The notes under the pieces: generated by a model
What the model was told of the DNA's origin: nothing
Database searches by the model: none
Seen by the model: the letters and a program-made list of their open reading frames with translations, nothing else
Source of the DNA: a virus
Strand: one strand, 5' to 3'
Virus record (IMG/VR): IMGVR_UViG_3300005613_000438
Coordinates: 1-22,487 of that record
DNA length: 22,487 nucleotides
Program-made: the position numbers and the translations under genes
Shown here: positions 1-6,209 of the stretch, one piece after another
How the letters are laid out: each line of letters begins with the position of its first letter
Position numbering within the stretch: position 1 is the stretch's first letter

Positions 1-48
1 AATTGATACCAGCACACACATAAAGGTATGTGCAGAGAAAGTATCTGG

Positions 49-84
49 GATTGCAAAAATGCAATCATATTGCAGAAATGCAAT
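49..84. repeat. Tandem palindromic 16-mers, operator-like
   Basis: ATTGCAAAAATGCAAT (50-65) and ATTGCAGAAATGCAAT (69-84) differ at one central base. Each is a perfect ATTGCA-N4-TGCAAT dyad, and the first extends to GATTGCA/TGCAATC (49-66). Starts are 19 bp apart, about two helical turns, so a dimeric regulator could bind both on the same face. The repeats fall in different reading frames of the short open frame that crosses them, which argues for a DNA-level rather than protein-level role. They lie about 170 bp upstream of the promoter at 252-280. Confidence 0.6.
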
Positions 85-251
85 GTTAACATAATGTTCG
101 TTATCGGATGTTAGAACAAAGTAAAGGAATTACAAGCACTTAGGGCCCCTCCATTTATCTGAGAAGGCCCCCAGTGAAATATAGCGACAGGGCCTCTACC
201 ACAATTTTTTCAGTTTCCCCCACGGGATTGCACCCTCCCAAGATTTTTTAC

Positions 252-280
252 TTGACAGGGTGTGCATTGGGGTCTATAGA
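252..280 (+). promoter_or_regulatory. Sigma70-type promoter for the terminase operon
   Basis: A perfect -35 box TTGACA (252-257) is followed after 17 bp by TATAGA (275-280), which matches four of six bases of the -10 consensus. Transcription would begin near 287 and read through the leader into the gene at 439 and the terminase genes. Spacing and strand fit the only downstream genes present. Confidence 0.55.
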
Positions 281-287
281 ATAGGTG

Positions 288-388
288 TACCGGGGGGTTC
301 CTTTCCCCCTTTTATATACAGTTTTAAGGAGCTTGTGCATGTTAAGTAAACTCCTAACCCCCACACTTCCCCAAGAGGCCCCCCGGTA
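288..388 (+). promoter_or_regulatory. Possible attenuator: G-run with two alternative C-run partners
   Basis: TACCGGGGGG (288-297) is perfectly complementary to CCCCCCGGTA (379-388). The same G-run can instead pair with CCCCC (305-309) across a 7-base loop; that short stem is followed by TTTTA and so looks like a weak intrinsic terminator. The distal arm lies inside a 27-codon ORF (339-422), so ribosome movement could decide which pairing forms. The complementarities are seen directly; the switching role is inference. Confidence 0.3.
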
Positions 389-422
389 TTCCCCCCTAAC
401 GTACAACTTTTGGACATTGTGA
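339..422 (+). CDS. Candidate 27-codon leader peptide
   Basis: ATG at 339 is preceded by AAGGAG (326-331) at 7-base spacing and runs 27 codons to TGA (420-422). Four bases later comes the AAGGAG that serves the gene at 439. The peptide (MLSKLLTPTLP..., proline- and leucine-rich, ending in NFWTL) matches nothing I recognise. The good ribosome-binding site and the overlap with the inverted-repeat arm at 379-388 make a leader peptide plausible. It could also be a tiny phage gene or chance. Confidence 0.3.
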   Translation: MLSKLLTPTLPQEAPRYSPLTYNFWTL

Positions 423-438
423 AATAAGGAGAAAAGTC

Positions 439-606
439 ATGTCAACCACACAAACAGGAACATTTGGATCAGTATTAATGGGCACTCCCAAACCCTGTAC
501 GGGAATTATGGAGAAGAGCTTCATTGGACACATGGAGGATGTCTCAATCGAACTTCCCCCCTTTTCAGGCATTTGCGAGAAGGATGAGGAGGAGGACAAA
601 GGATGA
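439..606 (+). CDS. Small phage protein of unknown function (55 aa)
   Basis: I do not recognise this 55-residue protein. The start ATG at 439 has AAGGAG (426-431) at 7-base spacing. The stop TGA at 604-606 overlaps the next start as ATGA, a sign of translational coupling with the small terminase gene. The N-terminus is rich in Thr/Gly/Ser, there are two Cys, and the C-terminus is strongly acidic (EKDEEEDKG). No membrane segment or known motif is visible. It is the first gene after the leader promoter. Its function could relate to packaging by position only. The coding call rests on the ribosome-binding site and the overlap. Confidence 0.6.
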   Translation: MSTTQTGTFGSVLMGTPKPCTGIMEKSFIGHMEDVSIELPPFSGICEKDEEEDKG

Positions 607-1106
607 ACATACCACACAAATATGCGGAAGACATAGGTTCTATGAAGATAAAGAGGGGTACTGTCGGGGGACAGGTGAAGATGTACTCCTTTGATGCAGT
701 TCCCATATGTCTTGAGGAGGAGTGCCCTGCCTATGGCATTTGCCACTATCACCAATCAGAGGGCCACAAAAACGCCAAGTGCAAGGTGCATCTTGATTAT
801 ATGAAGGCAATAACAGATGTCATGTTTCGCAATTACTCGGAGTGCCTGACTGAGGGGAAGTTTTTCAGGGTTGGAACCCAGCTTATGAGCCTGTATGGAA
901 CCCTTTGCAGGATTCAGATAGAGAAAGTTGGTACATCAAGTATTACAATGCTCAACTCCAGAGGGACTCTTTCCGCACATCCAATATTTAAAGAAGAGAG
1001 GGAAACAATCAAGGTCATTGAAAGTTTGTGGAGAAGTATAGGGCTGAAACCAAATCATGAGGTTCCAGAGCCAGACTTTGGAACTTCTGAAGAAGAAAGG
1101 GAGTAA
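603..1106 (+). CDS. terS: Terminase small subunit, P27-like, with four-Cys motif
   Basis: The 167-residue protein ends with a segment (about residues 125-150, SAHPIFKEERETIKVI... to GLKP) that matches the shape of the P27 family of small terminases: an 'HP' followed by an amphipathic helix and 'GL.P'. Small terminases recognise the phage packaging site and load the large subunit. The N-terminal third holds C36-x4-C41-x5-C47-x12-C60 with a CPAYGIC core, which could bind zinc or an iron-sulfur cluster; this is inferred from spacing alone. It overlaps the preceding stop by 4 bases and sits two genes before the large terminase, the usual place. Family assignment comes from pattern and context, not a search. 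Confidence 0.65.
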   Translation: MNIPHKYAEDIGSMKIKRGTVGGQVKMYSFDAVPICLEEECPAYGICHYHQSEGHKNAKCKVHLDYMKAITDVMFRNYSECLTEGKFFRVGTQLMSLYGTLCRIQIEKVGTSSITMLNSRGTLSAHPIFKEERETIKVIESLWRSIGLKPNHEVPEPDFGTSEEERE

Positions 1107-1107
1107 T

Positions 1108-1503
1108 ATGGAAGAAGAACACGAAGTGCCTGAAAAAAGAATGGATATAAAGGAGTTCAGGGAGCTTGGGTATTTGCAGGAGTTGAACAGGAATTTCCTT
1201 CATCCACTTGGGTTATCTCTTGAAGTTATTATAGATGAAGAAACAGGGGGGGAGAGGTTCGGGGGGATTTGGGACTACCGGGATGATCCTGAAGGGCTTC
1301 TGTTTGCTGAAAATACCATTACTATGGAAAAAGCAGCTTATGTGGCAAGGTGTAAAATGTTAAAAGTCCAGATTCGGGATGAGAAGCATAACTGTGTGGA
1401 TGGAGTACAATTGCCGTATAGGAATGAAAAAGAATATCGGAAATGGGAGAGCATGGTTGCATGTCTTGATGAGGAGATGAATAAACTAGGTGGAGGTGGC
1501 TGA
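1108..1503 (+). CDS. Conserved phage protein of unknown function (131 aa)
   Basis: The start chosen is ATG 1108, one base after the terS stop, with a GGGAG-type site just upstream; a longer reading from 1057 would overlap terS and lacks support. The segment from about residue 12 (DIKEFRELGYLQELNRNF, then FLHPLGLSLEV) through FGGIWDYRDDPEG is of a type I recall in phage genomes without known function. Charged residues dominate and there is no signal peptide or membrane segment. Its place between the two terminase subunits suggests a packaging or early-assembly role, but that is position-based inference. The end GGGG is encoded by the G-rich stretch that also forms the ribosome-binding site of the large terminase. 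Confidence 0.75.
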   Translation: MEEEHEVPEKRMDIKEFRELGYLQELNRNFLHPLGLSLEVIIDEETGGERFGGIWDYRDDPEGLLFAENTITMEKAAYVARCKMLKVQIRDEKHNCVDGVQLPYRNEKEYRKWESMVACLDEEMNKLGGGG

Positions 1504-1505
1504 AA

Positions 1506-3437
1506 TTGGCAAGAACAACCATAGCAGATGCAATGAATGGTGTGAAAAAGGGTAAAGCCCCTTCCCAGAAAAAATCCCACCACTCAAAGAGGAAGAAGGA
1601 AGCGGAAAAGTATCGTGATTCTTGGAGGGGGTTCAAGCTTTGGTGTGAGGAGAAGGCCTGTATCCCCATATATCCTGAAGGAAGTGATATTGCTGAATGG
1701 TTTCCTGTGGGGGAGCTTCCGACTGAGCCTCACCCTGAAACGGGGAAGTCTTACAGGCATATATGGGAGCAGCAGCTAGAGATATGCAAGGAAGCACTCA
1801 GGATGGAGAATAGCCGGTTTGTTTATAACCTGATTATTTTCTGCTGGATGCGGGGGGAGGGGAAATCACTTCTTGCCTGTCTGATTGAGCTTTGGAAGTT
1901 TTTCAATTGGCCCAATCAAAAGATAATGCTTGGGGCTAACTCCAAAGAGCAGACCAAATTTGTCCACTATGACATTATGAGGGACATTGTTCTCAATTCT
2001 CCCAAGCTGCTTGAGGATATAGGGGGAAAGAGGAACATACAGGAAAAGGAATTGCGGATAAGGGATGAGAAGGGGGATATAATGAGCATTGTGCGGTCAA
2101 TCTCCTCCTTTTCTGGTATTGTATCAAATATTACGGGGTTCACCTTCTCTGAGATTTTTGACATGAAAAACCCCAAGTTCTATGTGCAGCTATATGGTTC
2201 AATTCGTAATGTGCCCAATGCCCTTGGCGTTATAGATTCCACTGTTTCGGAAAAGACACACACGCTGTTCCTTCTTTTTGACAGGGTTATGAAGAAGAAG
2301 ACGAAGAAGGTTTTCTTCTCCTACCGATGCGCTCCCAAAGGGATTCCTGATGAGTTCTGGAATCCAATAATGACCGAAGATCAGCTTAATGACTATAAGG
2401 AGACTTTCCCCTTTGGTGAGTATGAGAGGTACTTTCAGAATCTTTGGAGTGCTGGTCAAAAGCAGATATTCAGTGATGCCATGATAGATGAAACAGAACT
2501 TCTTGGGATAGATGGGGGCCTGTTGAATCATGCGGATATTGTTGCGGAGTTGGGGAAGAAATATGATGTGCTGAACAGGCAAAAGGATTTGGAGGCTACG
2601 GGGAAAAGGAAAGAGGAGATACTAAATCTTCTTGATGGTTCCCAAATTATAGATGGAATTGAGAAAAGGTTTTCAAGAGTTTCAGACTATTACACGCTGA
2701 GGGGGAAGTATAGTGAGAATTCCTATTGCAGCATAGAGCAGTTGCTGAAGCTTGGGGAGATGCTTGATACTGATTGGGCCATCCTTAGTGGGACTGACTT
2801 TGGAGACCCTTATGCTGTTACGGGGCTTGCACGGTCAATTCTTACCATAATTGCGAAAGGACTTCCCGGCAGTAAAAGCAATCCATATAAGTTTCTGTCG
2901 GAAGATGCAAGTCCGAAGTACATTTATTTCCTGTTGAGATTTTTTAATGTGGAAGAGCATTCCCTTAGCGTGGTAAAGGGGTATCTTGATGATGCCCATA
3001 CAGAGTATGATGGAATTGATACATTTTGCAGCGAGAGGCATGGTGTGTGGGACATGGAGAAGTGGTGTGAGGAGAGAGACATTGTCTTTGAGCCAGTGTA
3101 CCCCAGTTACGAAAGACAGAGGATGGCATTTAAAGAGCTTCTTCTTGCTGTAAAATTTGGGCTATTTAAAAAGCCACTACTTGCTGTTCCCGGTTCCAAA
3201 AAGGATGATATTATGCGTGAGGAGATGGAAGTGTTCATGCATGACAGTGGGAGACACTGGTTTGGCTCTCCTCAAAAAGAGGAGAAGCACGGGATACAGG
3301 ATGATACCATCTTTTCTAATGGCTGGACACTCTATGGGGGAAGGACACTGGGAGTGGAAGATTTCAGGATAAGAAAGGCGCATGGAATCTCTTTTGGCAG
3401 TTTTTATTCTACAAAAGACCTTGTTGGCCTCTACTAA
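1506..3437 (+). CDS. terL: Terminase large subunit (ATPase and nuclease)
   Basis: The 643-residue protein has the two-domain plan of large terminases, the motor that pumps DNA into the prohead and cuts the concatemer. The N-terminal ATPase shows a Walker A-like WMRGEGKS (residues 114-121), the variant P-loop common in this family, and a hydrophobic strand ending in acids (GFTFSEIFD, 211-219) that fits Walker B. The C-terminal nuclease shows GTDFGDPYAV (429-438, likely metal-binding Asp431) and a late acidic pair (QDDTIF, 598-603). The start is TTG 1506, supported by GGAGGTG (1492-1498) at 7-base spacing. It ends the first operon segment and is followed by a 184-bp gap. The family call is firm; individual catalytic residues are proposed from position. 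Confidence 0.9.
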   Translation: MARTTIADAMNGVKKGKAPSQKKSHHSKRKKEAEKYRDSWRGFKLWCEEKACIPIYPEGSDIAEWFPVGELPTEPHPETGKSYRHIWEQQLEICKEALRMENSRFVYNLIIFCWMRGEGKSLLACLIELWKFFNWPNQKIMLGANSKEQTKFVHYDIMRDIVLNSPKLLEDIGGKRNIQEKELRIRDEKGDIMSIVRSISSFSGIVSNITGFTFSEIFDMKNPKFYVQLYGSIRNVPNALGVIDSTVSEKTHTLFLLFDRVMKKKTKKVFFSYRCAPKGIPDEFWNPIMTEDQLNDYKETFPFGEYERYFQNLWSAGQKQIFSDAMIDETELLGIDGGLLNHADIVAELGKKYDVLNRQKDLEATGKRKEEILNLLDGSQIIDGIEKRFSRVSDYYTLRGKYSENSYCSIEQLLKLGEMLDTDWAILSGTDFGDPYAVTGLARSILTIIAKGLPGSKSNPYKFLSEDASPKYIYFLLRFFNVEEHSLSVVKGYLDDAHTEYDGIDTFCSERHGVWDMEKWCEERDIVFEPVYPSYERQRMAFKELLLAVKFGLFKKPLLAVPGSKKDDIMREEMEVFMHDSGRHWFGSPQKEEKHGIQDDTIFSNGWTLYGGRTLGVEDFRIRKAHGISFGSFYSTKDLVGLY

Positions 3438-3621
3438 AAAATAGTTGGAATTCCTTATTTTTTTCTTGACAAATCACCATAAATCTACTAAGTTTTCTGG
3501 TAGAGGGAGAAAATGTCAAGTCTTGCAAATGCTAAACCCTTATTTTTCCTTACCTTTTGACATTTCGTTTTATTTAGTATTTGTGAACTTTCTGGCATTT
3601 TCCTAAAGATTTGGGGGATTC
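3438..3621 (+). promoter_or_regulatory. Intergenic control region between terminase and portal
   Basis: This 184-bp AT-rich gap is the largest break between genes after the leader. It has TTGACA (3466-3471) with TAAGTT 17 bp downstream (3489-3494), which keeps the three best-conserved -10 bases. AAATGTCAA (3511-3519) and TTGACATTT (3557-3565) form a perfect 9-bp inverted repeat, so the TTGACA word appears twice on the + strand and once on the - strand. A 6-bp stem CTACTA/TGGTAG (3485-3503) lacks a T-run and is not a good terminator. I read the region as a capsid-operon promoter with a possible operator. Confidence 0.45.
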
Positions 3622-5262
3622 ATGCCAAATATTCAAAAATCTGTAAATTTCCAAGAAGTGGTAAGAAATGCTATTTTGAACATGCCCGATGAGGAATTGC
3701 AGAAAATCACTTTTTCTAATCCTTGGCAATACAGTCCAGATACAGGAGATTATGAAGACCCAGATAAGAAGGAAGGTGTTACCAATATGGATAACACCTC
3801 AAGGGAAAGCCTTCATGACCAGTGTTGGGAGAAACTCCACAAGAATCCACAGGTGAATACGGCTGTCAGGGGTCTTGCTGGTCGTATGACAGGTTGGGGA
3901 TTTGAGGTAACTTCAGAGAACTACAAAATTCAAAGAGAGATATTTCTTCTTGAAAAAGACCCAAGAAACAGACTGTTCAGTTTTTATCCAAAATTTGCCG
4001 CAAGATCAATAGTTGAAAATGAGCTTTTTATCAGTCTAACATGCCATGATGATGGATTTATTGAAATTGATTTTATTGATCCCTCTACAGTTCGTGGAAT
4101 AGGTACAAATGATGAAGGAATAATATTTCACCCCACTAAAGCATGGTTCCCCCTTTTTTTTAACATACGTTCACGCTTTGGGTATGATGCCACTGAGGAG
4201 GATGTTCAAATACCCAGCATTAACATTGCCTACTTCCCCAATCTTGTTCAGATTGCGAAGAAGTCTGAGTATTATGACAGGAAGCTTCAGATAGATTCAA
4301 GGCCGGGGACAGGGAAGTACAGAAAGTTTGGTGGATATAATAGATTTATAGTTGCTTGGGACAAAGGTTTTATCACAAAAAGAGCAATTTCCTACCTTGT
4401 GACCACACTTGAGTGGCTTAACCACTATGAAAATCTCAAAAAGTATGAAATAGACCACAAAAAGTCTTCAGGGGCCTACCTTTGGCTGTTTAAGATAACA
4501 GATGCCAAGTCTTTTAAGTTATGGCTGTCTCTTACTGATGAAGAGAGGAGAAAGACAGGCATAACAGAGAAGAAAACCCCCGGTGGGTCTCTTGTTATCC
4601 CCCCCGGCATGGATGTGGAGTGTAAAAATCCTAATCTTACTGCAATAAAGGATCAGGACACAGATATAATGCATATGGCAACAAGTGGACTTAATGAGCC
4701 AGCTGATATTACAACTGGAGAATCAAAAGGCACGTTTGCATCTGTTAAAGCCTCAAGGGGGCCGATGAGTGACAGGACATCTGATGAGATAGCTTCATGG
4801 GACAATTTCCTCAAATGGGATTTTTGGAAAGGTGTTTTCTTTCTCAAGTCCAGAATAAGCAAATTTCCTAAAGTTTTCAAGGAAAGGGAATGTGTTGATT
4901 TTGTAAAAGGGGAACCCCAATTTGAGATGGTTGAGAAGTTTCCAGAGGAGCTTATTGATATTTCTTACCCTGTTTCCGAAGTTGTTGATTTTGAAAGCAG
5001 AGCCAAAGCTTTTCTTGGTGTGAAACATGGCCCGCTTGCTGAAACAATGGGGATGGATAATAAGTCAATTGCAAAGAGAATGGGTATTGGTGGCTATGCA
5101 AACACAAGAAGGAAAAAAGCCACTGAGGATGATAAGTATCCAGAGCTTGATTATGCTGTTGACTCTGAATCATTACAAGAGACCACAGAGGGGGAAACCC
5201 CAAAAAAAGTGGTAGTAAAAAAGGGAACTTCTACCAAAAAGACTAAAGGAAAGGAGAAGTAA
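3622..5262 (+). CDS. Portal protein
   Basis: The portal is the dodecameric ring at one prohead vertex through which DNA enters and to which the neck attaches. This 546-residue protein follows the large terminase and precedes the protease and capsid genes, the usual portal place, and its length is typical. Supporting text includes VNTAVRGLAGRMTGWGF, an ENELFISL strand followed by FIEIDFIDPSTVRGI, and a C-terminal region listing TSGLNEPADITTGESKG before a polar helical segment, all common in portals. The tail is lysine-rich (about the last 25 residues) and probably disordered. The ribosome-binding site is poor (GGGGGA at 3613-3618, 3-base spacing), unlike its neighbours, so translation may be modest, as suits a 12-copy protein. 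Confidence 0.82.
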   Translation: MPNIQKSVNFQEVVRNAILNMPDEELQKITFSNPWQYSPDTGDYEDPDKKEGVTNMDNTSRESLHDQCWEKLHKNPQVNTAVRGLAGRMTGWGFEVTSENYKIQREIFLLEKDPRNRLFSFYPKFAARSIVENELFISLTCHDDGFIEIDFIDPSTVRGIGTNDEGIIFHPTKAWFPLFFNIRSRFGYDATEEDVQIPSINIAYFPNLVQIAKKSEYYDRKLQIDSRPGTGKYRKFGGYNRFIVAWDKGFITKRAISYLVTTLEWLNHYENLKKYEIDHKKSSGAYLWLFKITDAKSFKLWLSLTDEERRKTGITEKKTPGGSLVIPPGMDVECKNPNLTAIKDQDTDIMHMATSGLNEPADITTGESKGTFASVKASRGPMSDRTSDEIASWDNFLKWDFWKGVFFLKSRISKFPKVFKERECVDFVKGEPQFEMVEKFPEELIDISYPVSEVVDFESRAKAFLGVKHGPLAETMGMDNKSIAKRMGIGGYANTRRKKATEDDKYPELDYAVDSESLQETTEGETPKKVVVKKGTSTKKTKGKEK

Positions 5263-5264
5263 AG

Positions 5265-5717
5265 ATGCCTACCTATAGAAATGACAGCACACACACTATA
5301 AGGGTTTGTGGGTTTGAATATTCTGGGGAAATAGACATACCACCGGGGGAGCAAAGAGCAACTCCTTATTATCAGCACACTTCTGATCTTGTTAAGATAT
5401 CAGACACCCCTTATTATAATCCAGTTATGGAATTGCATGAGGTTTCTTCAGGAGAGAGGATTGTCCCAATAAACAAGGACACTGAAATATTAAGGATACA
5501 GAAGGTATCTGGAACCACTGTTTCTGTTTATCTTCAATCTGAGGACAACACACCAGCACTTGTTAAGAGTTGGGATTCAACTGATCCTGTTATTGATGTT
5601 CCCATGAAAGGGCTTGCAACTCAGGCAATTGTGTGTTTTGCTGGTGAAGGTTCTGTTCAAATTATGGAAATAAAGAGCAGGGATGATGGGGTAATACCAA
5701 TAACACAAAATGCTTAA
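5265..5717 (+). CDS. Unknown phage protein, beta-rich (150 aa)
   Basis: I do not recognise a family. The protein is 150 residues, hydrophilic, and reads as alternating short strands and turns (TIRVCGFEYSGEIDIPPGEQ, then STDPVIDV and IVCFAGEGSVQIMEI), as in small virion decoration or fibre-base proteins. The start ATG 5265 follows the portal stop by two bases with AAGGAG (5251-5256) at 8-base spacing. It has no signal peptide or membrane segment. It lies between portal and protease, a slot that often holds minor head proteins. A structural role is inferred from context only. Confidence 0.7.
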   Translation: MPTYRNDSTHTIRVCGFEYSGEIDIPPGEQRATPYYQHTSDLVKISDTPYYNPVMELHEVSSGERIVPINKDTEILRIQKVSGTTVSVYLQSEDNTPALVKSWDSTDPVIDVPMKGLATQAIVCFAGEGSVQIMEIKSRDDGVIPITQNA

Positions 5718-5733
5718 GAGGAGCATTAAAAGC

Positions 5734-5889
5734 GTGAAAATTACAATTATCATAGAGGAAGAGAAGGAAGATGATCAGGAGATAAAGACAAGAAGGGTTC
5801 CACATCCCAGTGTTTATTATAATGACCCTTTTGCTCCTAATACTAATAATAACTTCCCTCCTCCCAAAAATGGTGAAATTTATTGTTAA
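5734..5889 (+). CDS. Small phage protein, GTG start (51 aa)
   Basis: This short gene fills the gap between the genes at 5265 and 5901. GTG 5734 is preceded by AAGAGGAG (5716-5723) at 10-base spacing; an in-frame ATG at 5710 would overlap the upstream gene but has no ribosome-binding site. The protein starts KITIIIEEEKEDDQEIKTRR, a strand followed by a charged turn, then VPHPSVYYNDPFAPNT and an Asn/Pro-rich tail ending in Cys. The stop TAA (5887-5889) overlaps the AAGGAG of the next gene. No function can be assigned. Confidence 0.65.
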   Translation: MKITIIIEEEKEDDQEIKTRRVPHPSVYYNDPFAPNTNNNFPPPKNGEIYC

Positions 5890-5900
5890 GGAGAAAAACA

Positions 5901-6209
5901 ATGGGAGAAACAATCAAGAGGAAAATACAGGTGGTGTCCCCTGATGGAAAAGAAATTGAGGAACTTCAGTTGGATATGGGGCTGAATGACAAACTTGTAT
6001 TTCAGTTTGAAGATGTTGCAGTATACAAAATGTATGTTTTTGATGAAAAAGCAAGAGAGGCTTTTCTTGAAATGGTACAAAAGTTTATGTCTGAAACAAC
6101 AACTGTTTTATTTGTTCCACCGGGAGTAAGATTACGTGTTCTCCATATTGAGGAAGGGGAAGTTTTATTAGCTGAAGGAGAGGCAGCAAGTAATGCCTTG
6201 GACAGTTAA
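5901..6209 (+). CDS. Unknown phage protein (102 aa)
   Basis: ATG 5901 has AAGGAG (5888-5893) at 7-base spacing, so I prefer it to a longer TTG reading from 5883. The 102-residue protein begins with KRKIQVVSPDGKEIEELQLD, then an acidic helix (about 45-75), then VLFVPPGVRLRVLHIEEGEV, suggesting a small mixed alpha/beta fold. Its 3' end overlaps the protease gene by 17 bases. No known family is recognised. Its place just before the protease fits a minor head or assembly factor; this is positional inference. Confidence 0.7.
   Translation: MGETIKRKIQVVSPDGKEIEELQLDMGLNDKLVFQFEDVAVYKMYVFDEKAREAFLEMVQKFMSETTTVLFVPPGVRLRVLHIEEGEVLLAEGEAASNALDS

Larger units (their letters stand above)
1..438 (+). 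other. Non-coding leader upstream of the packaging genes
   Basis: No convincing full gene is seen in these 438 bases. They hold two tandem palindromic 16-mers (49-84), a smaller CACATA-N4-TATGTG dyad (17-32), a C/G-run-rich middle with a weak AGGCCC/GGGCCT inverted repeat (165-170 and 190-195), a sigma70-type promoter (252-280), a G-run/C-run hairpin, and a 27-codon ORF (339-422). The layout suits a late-gene control region in front of the terminase operon. The regulatory reading is inference; the repeats and promoter hexamers are directly visible. Confidence 0.6.

Noticed and set aside
2-94. Open frame of 30 codons from the window edge to TAA at 92-94, as the tail of an upstream gene
   Set aside because: Thirty open codons can occur by chance, and the two palindromic 16-mers inside it fall in different frames, which points to DNA-level function. 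An upstream gene end cannot be excluded without more sequence.
165-210. Intrinsic terminator from AGGCCC/GGGCCT followed by a T-run
   Set aside because: The 19-base loop and the gap of several bases between stem and T-run make it a poor terminator.
396-755. Reverse-strand frame of 119 residues
   Set aside because: It covers the well-supported + strand genes at 439 and 603, has a composition expected of a shadow frame, and every other gene in the window is on the + strand.
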